DNA of 7,808 bases from Prevotellaceae bacterium UBA4332 (GTDB lineage Bacteria; Bacteroidota; Bacteroidia; Bacteroidales; Bacteroidaceae). A model generated the notes under the pieces. It had not been told where the DNA came from, ran no database searches, and worked only from the letters and a program-made list of their open reading frames with translations. Below, one piece after another: positions 1-5,660 of the stretch. Numbering within the stretch: position 1 is the first letter of the stretch; every line of letters begins with the position of its first letter. The DNA lies in assembly GCA_002394365.1 (NCBI GenBank), contig DGTQ01000022.1, positions 41,674 through 49,481 of the forward strand, given 5' to 3'. Position numbers and translations under genes: made by a program.

Positions 1-39
1 ACAAGTTGGAGCGGCTCGCTGGAGTTTCAGGGACATATG

Positions 40-285
40 CTCTCACTCCTCCGTACTCCTCTCCCCTCTTATTCCTCCGTACTCCCTCCGTACTCCTCTC
101 TTACTCCCTCTCACTCCTCATCACTCCTCCCTACTCCCCTCACTCCTCCCTACTCCCCTCACTCCTCCTACTCCCTTTTACTCCCTCTCACTCCTCCTCA
201 CTCCCTCTTACTCCTCCGTCCTCCTCTCTTACTCCCCAGTACTTCTCCTCACTCCCTCTCACTCCCTCACCTTATTATAATATAC
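40..285. repeat. Pyrimidine-rich degenerate tandem repeat
   Basis: The plus strand is almost all C and T with isolated A (CACTCC, TACTCC) and rare G for about 245 bases. A perfect 19-base unit, TCACTCCTCCCTACTCCCC, occurs twice back to back at 121-139 and 140-158, and a shortened copy starts at 159. Elsewhere the same CTCC/ACTC words recur with variable spacing. Frames stay open only because the strand lacks stop codons; the predicted peptides are Ser/Pro/Leu/Thr low complexity, so I do not treat them as genes. Read on the minus strand this is a GGAGT/GAGG purine tract. It could be slipped-strand-prone DNA or form unusual structure; its function is unknown. Bases 286-408 after it show no convincing gene or site. 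Confidence 0.85.
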
Positions 286-408
286 GCACGCGAGGGGGAG
301 ACAATCTAAAGAAATGTTAGAAAAGGGAAAAAGAGACCTAACAAAGCTTAATAACGTTGACGTTAATCAAGAAAAGCTGGCTGTGTGCGCACACAATTTG
401 TTTTTTTC

Positions 409-439
409 TTGCACAGTATTGCAAATAGACGTACCTTTG
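409..439 (+). promoter_or_regulatory. Bacteroidota-type promoter of the microprotein pair
   Basis: TACCTTTG at 432-439 matches the -7 consensus TAnnTTTG exactly, and TTG at 409-411 (within TTTCTTG) lies 20 bases upstream as the -33 element. Transcription would start near 446, leaving about 78 bases of leader before the first small ORF. This also means the longer in-frame ORF beginning at 314 would start upstream of the transcript. Confidence 0.6.
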
Positions 440-523
440 CATCGTCAAAAGGAAATAAGAAGCCTGAGACGAAAAAAGAACAAAACGTTTAACAACAACA
501 AAAAAAACAGAAAGGATCGCATT

Positions 524-592
524 ATGATTAAGAATGTATTAGTTTGGATGGTACAGCATACCCCAATCACAGAGTTCTATGCCGAGGCATAA
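524..592 (+). CDS. 22-residue microprotein, copy 1
   Basis: I do not recognise a named family. The peptide is 22 residues: a basic start (MIKN), a hydrophobic stretch VLVWMV at 5-10, then a polar, acidic end HTPITEFYAEA. The ATG at 524 is preceded by AGAAAGGA (509-516) with 7 bases between, a full match to the expected 3' end of Bacteroidota 16S rRNA (UCCUUUCU). The frame is open back to 314, but that extension is Lys/Asn-rich, has no counterpart in copy 2 and begins before the likely transcription start, so ATG 524 is chosen. A second copy lies 92 bases downstream. Of the 8 codons that differ between copies, 5 are synonymous, which argues for selection on the peptide. There is no signal peptide, and six hydrophobic residues are too few to span a membrane alone. 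The function is unknown; surface binding to a membrane or protein is only a guess. Confidence 0.65.
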   Translation: MIKNVLVWMVQHTPITEFYAEA

Positions 593-627
593 CTGAAAAG
601 CGAGCCCGGTTCTTACAGACAAAGAAA

Positions 628-663
628 GTTAGTTAGATTAGTTAGTATAATAGTTAGTTAGTT
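628..663. repeat. GTTA-type short tandem repeat between the two microproteins
   Basis: GTTAGTTAGATTAGTTAG is followed by TATAATAGTTAGTTAGTT, a four-base repeat with interruptions. It sits in the 92-base spacer just before the second Shine-Dalgarno. It may be slippage-prone or leave the ribosome site unstructured; no role can be shown. Confidence 0.7.
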
Positions 664-684
664 TTTAAAAGAAAGGATTGTATT

Positions 685-753
685 ATGATTAAGAAAGTTT
701 TGATTTGGATGGTATCTCATACCCCAATCACTGAGTTTTATGCTGAGGCATAA
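685..753 (+). CDS. 22-residue microprotein, copy 2
   Basis: This is a tandem paralogue of the peptide at 524-592: the same length, identical residues 12-22 (HTPITEFYAEA), and differences only at residues 4 (Asn/Lys), 7 (Val/Ile) and 11 (Gln/Ser). Its ATG has the same AGAAAGGA (670-677) at the same 7-base spacing, and the block from the Shine-Dalgarno to ATG differs at only two bases. Synonymous changes (GTA/GTT, TTA/TTG, ACA/ACT, TTC/TTT, GCC/GCT) outnumber amino-acid changes, as expected for a translated, constrained peptide. Shared promoter and terminator suggest one bicistronic mRNA of about 385 bases. No larger same-strand gene follows before the terminator, so a leader-peptide (attenuator) role is unlikely. 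The function is unknown. Confidence 0.7.
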   Translation: MIKKVLIWMVSHTPITEFYAEA

Positions 754-781
754 TTAAAAGTAATGCAAAGTACCTAACCTT

Positions 782-831
782 AAAAAAAAGAGTCCTCCCC
801 ACCCTATGAGTGGAGAGGATTCTTCTTTTTT
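782..831. terminator. Bidirectional terminator between the microprotein unit and rlmD
   Basis: The stem 790-802 pairs with 810-822 over 13 positions, with one G-U wobble and one C-A mismatch, around a 7-base loop. On the plus strand it is followed by TTCTTTTTT (823-831). On the minus strand it is followed by eight U, from the A run at 782-789. It can therefore end both the plus-strand microprotein transcript and the minus-strand rlmD transcript. Confidence 0.85.
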
Positions 832-842
832 ATAGTATAGTG

Positions 843-923
843 CCTATAGGAACTATAAATACTATAGGAACTATAGGTACTATAGGTACTATAGATACTA
901 TAGAAATCATAGAAACTACAAAC
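843..923. repeat. 9-bp tandem repeat (ACTATAGGT type)
   Basis: Nine consecutive 9-base units run from CCTATAGGA (843) through ACTATAAAT, ACTATAGGA, ACTATAGGT twice, ACTATAGAT, ACTATAGAA and ATCATAGAA to ACTACAAAC (915-923). The best-conserved core is ACTATAG; the units decay toward both ends. It ends 3 bases from the rlmD stop codon and so lies in the rlmD 3' UTR, between the stop and the terminator. The period divisible by three makes an open frame that looks like a Thr-Ile-Gly peptide; I regard that as spurious. Confidence 0.9.
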
Positions 924-925
924 TT

Positions 926-2464
926 CTATTTCGCCTCAAGCAGCACGACGTTCTCTACGTGTGGCGTGTGGGGGAACATATCCACTGGCTGCACCTTCGT
1001 TACCTGATAGAGGGCGTCGAGGAGCTGCAGGTCGCGAGCCTGGGTGGCAGGGTTGCAGCTGACATAGACGATGCGCCTTGGGCGGGCATTCATGATTACC
1101 TGTATGACGTCGGGGTGCATGCCTGCGCGTGGCGGGTCGGTGATGATGACGTCGGGCCTGCCGTGCTCAGAGATGAAGTCGTCGGTCAGGATGTCCTTCA
1201 TGTCGCCTGCATAGAAGAGGGTATTTTCTATGCCATTTATGCTGGAGTTTATCCTGGCGTCTTTTATGGCGTCCTCTACATACTCTATGCCGATGACCTG
1301 CTTCGCCTTGCGAGCCACGAAATTGGCTATGGTGCCTGTGCCTGTGTAGAGGTCATAGACGAGTTCGGAGCCTGAGAGCTGCGCAAAGTCGCGCGCTACT
1401 TCGTAGAGGTGCAGCGCCTGCTCGGTGTTGGTCTGGTAGAAGGATTTTGGTCCCACCTTGAACCTGAGGTCCTCCATGTGGAGGAAGATGTGGTCTTCGC
1501 CCTTGTAGAGCTCTACGGGCAGGTCGCCGAAGGTGTCGTTGCACTTGGGGTTATACACCCACATGAGCGACGTAATCTGGGGAAACTCGTCGGCAAGAAA
1601 CTGCATGAGCTGCATGGCTGCTGGGCGGTCGAAGCACTTCTGTGAGGTGAGTTCGCCGTCGAGCCATTCCTTGGCTGCCTGCTTGTCTTCGGCATTGGCG
1701 CGCCTGTTGTTGCCTCGTGGCGGACAGGAGTCCATATTGATGCTTGGGCCAAACTGCACGAGCACCATCCACGCGCCAGAGTTGCTGCACCTTATTATGA
1801 CGTCGCGCAGGAGTCCCGTCTGCTGGCGCAGGTCGAAGAAGCTGAGCTGGTGGCTCAAGGCATACTGATAGATGCTGTTGCGCATCTGGTTGTGCAGGTC
1901 GTCCATGAGCCAGCATTTCTCTATGGGCAGTATCTTGTCGAAGGCTCCGGTGATGTGGAAGCCTATGCCTGGCTGTGTGAGCCCCGCCCCCTCGGGCATC
2001 TCGCTGAGCTGTTCGCGCGTGTACCAGCGCTTGTTGCAACAGCCGAAGTCGAGCTTGTTGCGATACTCCCACGTCCTTACGCTGCCCTTGATGGGCGACA
2101 GGGGCGGCAGGGCTATCTTGCCTATGCGCGTGAGCTGGTCCTGCACCTGCTGCTGCTTGAAGGCGAGCTGCTCCTCGTAGGGCATGTTCTGCCACTTGCA
2201 TCCGCCGCAGATGCCGAAATGCTGGCACATGGGCTCGATGCGCTTAGGCGAGGGCTTGACGAGGCGCACTACCTCGCCCTCAGCATAGGAATGTTTCTTG
2301 CGGGTGAGCTGAACATCTACCACGTCGCCTGGCACGCAGAAGGGCACAAAGACGACGAGCGAGGGATGAGACTCCGATTCCGTTGCCACATGAAACAGGC
2401 ACTTGCCTTCAGCAGCTACGGCTTCGATGGTTACGTTTTGCAGGAGGGGGAGTTTCTTTTTCAA
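926..2464 (-). CDS. rlmD: 23S rRNA (uracil-C5)-methyltransferase RlmD/RumA type
   Basis: An S-adenosylmethionine-dependent enzyme that methylates C5 of a uridine in 23S rRNA (U1939 in E. coli for RlmD); some family members act elsewhere (RlmCD, TrmA), so the exact target is inferred. Residues about 5-68 form a TRAM RNA-binding domain. Cys80, Cys86, Cys89 and Cys184 fit the 4Fe-4S ligands (CQHFGICGGC). The SAM motif is DLYTGTGTI at 371-379, DPPRAG is at 443-448, the nucleophile is Cys470 in YVSCNPAT, and the likely general base is Glu504 in HTPHVE. At 512 residues it is longer than E. coli RumA (about 433). Part of the excess is a charged stretch at about 245-285 (RGNNRRANAEDK) before the catalytic domain. 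The start is TTG: there is no in-frame ATG or GTG near it, and the next Met is at residue 79, inside the family core. It is divergent from ppdK. Confidence 0.93.
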   Translation of the reverse strand: MKKKLPLLQNVTIEAVAAEGKCLFHVATESESHPSLVVFVPFCVPGDVVDVQLTRKKHSYAEGEVVRLVKPSPKRIEPMCQHFGICGGCKWQNMPYEEQLAFKQQQVQDQLTRIGKIALPPLSPIKGSVRTWEYRNKLDFGCCNKRWYTREQLSEMPEGAGLTQPGIGFHITGAFDKILPIEKCWLMDDLHNQMRNSIYQYALSHQLSFFDLRQQTGLLRDVIIRCSNSGAWMVLVQFGPSINMDSCPPRGNNRRANAEDKQAAKEWLDGELTSQKCFDRPAAMQLMQFLADEFPQITSLMWVYNPKCNDTFGDLPVELYKGEDHIFLHMEDLRFKVGPKSFYQTNTEQALHLYEVARDFAQLSGSELVYDLYTGTGTIANFVARKAKQVIGIEYVEDAIKDARINSSINGIENTLFYAGDMKDILTDDFISEHGRPDVIITDPPRAGMHPDVIQVIMNARPRRIVYVSCNPATQARDLQLLDALYQVTKVQPVDMFPHTPHVENVVLLEAK

Positions 2465-2510
2465 ATTGAATGTTGAAAATTGTAGATTGAAAATTAAACC
2501 GAATTTGGTG

Positions 2511-2518
2511 CAAAGGTA
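2511..2518 (-). promoter_or_regulatory. Likely -7 box of rlmD
   Basis: On the minus strand, 2518-2511 reads TACCTTTG, an exact TAnnTTTG. It would start transcription near 2504, about 40 bases before the TTG start. No clear TTTG is seen at the -33 position; GTTGAAA-type repeat sequence occupies it instead. Confidence 0.5.
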
Positions 2519-2525
2519 GTAATAA

Positions 2526-2558
2526 AAGTTGAAAATTGAAAGTTGAAAGTTGAAAGTT
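2526..2558. repeat. GTTGAAA-like degenerate tandem repeat in the divergent spacer
   Basis: The plus strand shows AGTTGAAAATTGA and then AGTTGAAAGTTGAAAGTT, a run of 7-base GTTGAAA units with an ATTGAAA variant. Related words (ATGTTGAAAATTG, AGATTGAAAATTA) continue at 2469-2497 up to the rlmD start. Together they surround the rlmD -7 box. Whether they bind a regulator or are simple-sequence drift cannot be judged here. Confidence 0.7.
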
Positions 2559-2597
2559 TTGGCTTTTTAGCCCCCTTTTACAAAAAAAGATGATAAT

Positions 2598-2632
2598 TTT
2601 GTTCGCTTTTCGAATATTTTTTCGTATCTTTG
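2598..2632 (+). promoter_or_regulatory. Promoter of ppdK
   Basis: TATCTTTG at 2625-2632 is an exact -7 match. Upstream, TTTG at 2598-2601 is 23 bases away, and TTCG at 2602-2605 is at the more usual 19 bases. Transcription would begin near 2639, giving an AT-rich leader of about 50 bases. Confidence 0.6.
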
Positions 2633-2687
2633 TCCTCGCTGTTTGATAAAAACAATAAACCTAATATATAAAAACATCATTAAACAA

Positions 2688-5411
2688 ATGTCACAACAGA
2701 AAAGAGTTTACACCTTCGGCAACGGACAGGCAGAGGGTAATGCGCAGATGCGTGAACAACTGGGCGGTAAGGGTGCTAACCTTGCTGAGATGAACCTGAT
2801 TGGCGTGCCAGTGCCTCCAGGTTTTACTATCACCACCGACACCTGCAACGAGTATTATGCAGTAGGTCAGGAGAAGATTGTGGAACTGCTGCAGGACGAG
2901 GTAAACGCTGCCGTTAAGCACATCGAGAAGCTGATGAACAGCCAGTTTGGCTCCGTAGAGAACCCATTGCTTGTGAGCGTTCGCTCTGGTGCTCGCGCCT
3001 CTATGCCTGGCATGATGGACACCATCCTCAACCTGGGTCTGAACGACGCAGTGGCTGAGGGCATGGTGAAGAAGACGGGCAACCCACACTTCGTATATGA
3101 CTCATATCGCCGCTTCGTGCAGATGTACGGCGACGTGGTGCTGGGCATGAAACCTGTAAACAAGACCGACATCGACCCATTCGAGAAGATTATAGAAGAG
3201 GTGAAGAAGGAGCAGGGCGTAGTGCTCGATAAGGACCTGAGCGTGGAGTCGCTGAAGAAACTCGTTGAGCTCTTCAAGAAGGCTATCAAGGAGCAGACGG
3301 GCAGCGACTTCCCTGAAGACCCTATCACACAGCTCTGGGGCGCTATCTGCGCCGTGTTCCGCTCCTGGATGAACGAGCGCGCCATCCTCTACCGCAAGAT
3401 GGAAGGCATACCCGACGAATGGGGCACTGCCGTATCGGTCATGGCGATGGTATTCGGCAACATGGGCGACACGAGTGCTACGGGCGTATGCTTCTCTCGC
3501 GACGCAGGCAACGGCGAAAACCTCTTCAATGGCGAGTACCTCATCAATGCACAGGGCGAGGACGTAGTGGCTGGTATCCGTACCCCACAGCAGATTACAA
3601 AGCTCGGTTCGCAGCGCTGGGCACAGCGTGCAGGCATCTCTGAGGAGGAGCGCGCAAGCAAGTACCCTTCAATGGAGGAGGCTATGCCTGAACTCTATGC
3701 AGAGCTCGACGCACTGCAGGACAAGCTGGAGCACCACTACCACGACATGCAGGACATGGAGTTCACCGTGCAGGAGGGCAAACTGTGGTTCCTGCAGACA
3801 CGTAACGGCAAGCGCACGGGTACGGCGATGGTGAAGATAGCCATGGACCTGGTGAAGGAAGGACTGATAGACGAGAAGACAGCCATACTGCGCTGTGAGC
3901 CCCAGAAGCTCGACGAGCTCCTTCACCCTGTATTCGACAAGGACGCCCTCGCCAAGGCAAAGGTGATAACACAGGGCTTGCCAGCATCGCCTGGCGCTGC
4001 CTGCGGACAGATAGTATTCCACGCCGACGACGCCCAGGAGTGGGCTGAGAACGGCCACAAGGTAGTGATGGTGCGCATCGAGACATCACCAGAAGACCTC
4101 GCTGGCATGGCGTGTGCCGAGGGCATCCTCACGGCTCGTGGCGGTATGACCTCTCACGCTGCCGTCGTGGCTCGCGGCATGGGCAAGTGCTGCGTATCAG
4201 GAGCTGGTGCCATCAATGTTGACTATAAGGCTAAGACCGTAGAGATAGAGGGCGTGGTATATAAGGAAGGCGACTATATCTCACTGAACGGCTCAACAGG
4301 TCAGGTGTATGCCGGAGAGATTAAGACCAAGGCTGCCGAGCTGTCTGGCGACTTCAAGGCACTCATGGACCTCTGCGACAAATACACCAAGATGGAGGTG
4401 CGCACCAATGCCGACACTCCAAAGGACGCACAGATAGCACGCGAGTTTGGTGCCAAGGGCATCGGACTGACCAGAACGGAGCACATGTTCTTTGAGGACC
4501 AGAAGATTGTGGCTATGCGCGAGATGATTCTTGCCGACTCCGTAGAGGGACGCGAGAAGGCTCTTGCCAAACTGCTGCCTTACCAGAAGAAGGACTTCTA
4601 CGGAATACTCAAGGCTATGGACGGACTGCCTGTAAACATCCGCCTGCTCGATCCCCCACTCCACGAGTTCGTGCCACACGACCTCGCCGGGCAGCAGACT
4701 ATGGCTGACGAGATGGGCGTGAGCATCGCCGAGATACAGAAGCGCGTCAACTCACTGGCTGAGAACAACCCAATGCTGGGTCACCGCGGTTGCCGTCTGG
4801 GCATCACGTTCCCAGAAATCACTGCCATGCAGACCCGCGCCATACTCGGTGCAGCATGTCAGCTCAAGAAGGAAGGCTTCGACCCGCATCCAGAAATCAT
4901 GGTTCCGCTCATCGGTTCTGTAGCAGAGCTCAAGCAGCAGAAGGACGTTATCAAGAAGACCTCCGAGGAGGTATTTGCCGAGGCTGGCGTATCACTCGAG
5001 TTTGAGATAGGCACGATGATAGAGATACCACGCGCAGCACTCACGGCAGGTCAGATAGCCGAGGAGGCAGAATACTTCTCATTCGGCACCAACGACCTCA
5101 CCCAGATGACCTACGGATACTCTCGTGACGATATAGCAAGCTTCCTGCCTGCATATCTTGACAAGAAGATACTGAAGGTTGACCCATTCCAGGTGCTCGA
5201 CCAGGAGGGCGTAGGTCAGCTCATCGAGATGGCAGTGAAGAACGGTCGCGCCGTGCGTCCAACACTCCGCACAGGCATCTGCGGCGAGCATGGTGGTGAG
5301 CCAAGCTCAGTGAAGTTCTGCGCCCGCGTCGGCATGAACTACGCATCCTGCTCTCCATTCCGCGTGCCAATCGCACGCCTCGCCGCCGCGCAGGGCGCTC
5401 TGGAGGAATAA
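2688..5411 (+). CDS. ppdK: Pyruvate, phosphate dikinase
   Basis: A cytosolic enzyme that interconverts pyruvate + ATP + Pi and phosphoenolpyruvate + AMP + PPi, linking glycolysis and gluconeogenesis and using pyrophosphate in many anaerobes. It has 907 residues, within the family range (about 870-910). The N-terminal ATP-grasp domain (about 1-370) carries GGKGANLAEM and SVRSGAR (Arg99). The swivelling phosphohistidine domain has GGMTSHAAVVARG with catalytic His490; Thr488 is the equivalent of the regulatory phospho-threonine of plant enzymes. The C-terminal PEP/pyruvate barrel ends with GICGEHGGEP (Cys865, the acid/base Cys) and SPFRVPIARLAAAQ. The ATG at 2688 begins MSQQKRVYTFGNG, a good family start. 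A TTG at 2643 would add 15 AT-rich codons, almost at the transcription start, and is rejected. There is no Shine-Dalgarno, only an A-rich leader, as is common in this phylum. It has its own promoter and terminator, so it is monocistronic. Confidence 0.97.
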   Translation: MSQQKRVYTFGNGQAEGNAQMREQLGGKGANLAEMNLIGVPVPPGFTITTDTCNEYYAVGQEKIVELLQDEVNAAVKHIEKLMNSQFGSVENPLLVSVRSGARASMPGMMDTILNLGLNDAVAEGMVKKTGNPHFVYDSYRRFVQMYGDVVLGMKPVNKTDIDPFEKIIEEVKKEQGVVLDKDLSVESLKKLVELFKKAIKEQTGSDFPEDPITQLWGAICAVFRSWMNERAILYRKMEGIPDEWGTAVSVMAMVFGNMGDTSATGVCFSRDAGNGENLFNGEYLINAQGEDVVAGIRTPQQITKLGSQRWAQRAGISEEERASKYPSMEEAMPELYAELDALQDKLEHHYHDMQDMEFTVQEGKLWFLQTRNGKRTGTAMVKIAMDLVKEGLIDEKTAILRCEPQKLDELLHPVFDKDALAKAKVITQGLPASPGAACGQIVFHADDAQEWAENGHKVVMVRIETSPEDLAGMACAEGILTARGGMTSHAAVVARGMGKCCVSGAGAINVDYKAKTVEIEGVVYKEGDYISLNGSTGQVYAGEIKTKAAELSGDFKALMDLCDKYTKMEVRTNADTPKDAQIAREFGAKGIGLTRTEHMFFEDQKIVAMREMILADSVEGREKALAKLLPYQKKDFYGILKAMDGLPVNIRLLDPPLHEFVPHDLAGQQTMADEMGVSIAEIQKRVNSLAENNPMLGHRGCRLGITFPEITAMQTRAILGAACQLKKEGFDPHPEIMVPLIGSVAELKQQKDVIKKTSEEVFAEAGVSLEFEIGTMIEIPRAALTAGQIAEEAEYFSFGTNDLTQMTYGYSRDDIASFLPAYLDKKILKVDPFQVLDQEGVGQLIEMAVKNGRAVRPTLRTGICGEHGGEPSSVKFCARVGMNYASCSPFRVPIARLAAAQGALEE

Positions 5412-5436
5412 GATAACGTAAAATAGAACTTTAACT

Positions 5437-5490
5437 AATTGGGGTAAGTCTTTAATTATAAAAGATTTACCCCAATTTTATTTGTTTTTC
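5437..5490 (+). terminator. Intrinsic terminator of ppdK
   Basis: Arms 5437-5453 and 5461-5477 pair over 17 bases with a single G-U wobble (AATTGGGGTAAGTCTTT against its complement), around the 7-base loop AATTATA. A T-rich tail (TTATTTGTTTTTC) follows. It begins 26 bases after the ppdK stop. Confidence 0.9.
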
Positions 5491-5515
5491 AAAATTTCCT
5501 GTATTTGGCAAAAAA

Positions 5516-5552
5516 GTGCAGAAAATCAACATTTGTTTAACACATTCTGCAC
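5516..5552. repeat. Inverted repeat GTGCAGAA / TTCTGCAC upstream of the recombinase
   Basis: Perfect 8-base arms at 5516-5523 and 5545-5552 are separated by 21 bases. An overlapping smaller dyad AACAC/GTGTT (5539-5543, 5553-5557) shares the right arm region. The site lies at the transition from ppdK flanking sequence to the accessory region, where recombinase core or arm sites could be expected. No second copy is seen near 7134-7330, so an att role is unproven. Confidence 0.4.
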
Positions 5553-5615
5553 GTGTTTTACGCAAAATGTGCTTGTTTATTCCGTGTGCCAATAGGATAA
5601 AGGCTACCGCAATCC

Positions 5616-5658
5616 ATCTGTTTATATATATTATATGGTCTAATTTTAATAAACAGAT
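5616..5658. repeat. Inverted repeat ending 2 bases before the recombinase start
   Basis: ATCTGTTTAT at 5616-5625 and ATAAACAGAT at 5649-5658 are perfect 10-base arms around a 23-base AT-rich loop. The right arm covers where a ribosome would bind before ATG 5661, so a hairpin could lower translation; equally it could be an operator or recombinase arm site. I see no TAnnTTTG box for the recombinase in 5491-5660. Confidence 0.45.
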
Positions 5659-5660
5659 TT

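Noticed and set aside
1..36. Possible minus-strand gene start (CAT at 34-36, MSLKLQRAAPTC reading leftwards out of the window)
   Set aside because: Only 12 codons are visible and no family can be recognised; the plus strand is equally open, so it is not called.
6..320. Plus-strand ORFs through the CT repeat
   Set aside because: They are low-complexity Ser/Pro/Leu/Thr peptides open in several frames because the repeat lacks stop codons.
314..523. N-terminal extension making a 92-residue ORF that ends at 592
   Set aside because: It is Lys/Asn-rich with no counterpart before copy 2, starts upstream of the predicted transcription start, and the Shine-Dalgarno supports ATG 524.
810..1007. Plus-strand ORF with Ile-Gly-Thr repeats
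   Set aside because: It is a by-product of the 9-bp repeat, starts inside the terminator and overlaps the 3' end of rlmD on the opposite strand.
2561..2572. GGCT-TTTT-AGCC mini hairpin in the rlmD/ppdK spacer
   Set aside because: A four-base stem is too short to interpret as a terminator or operator.
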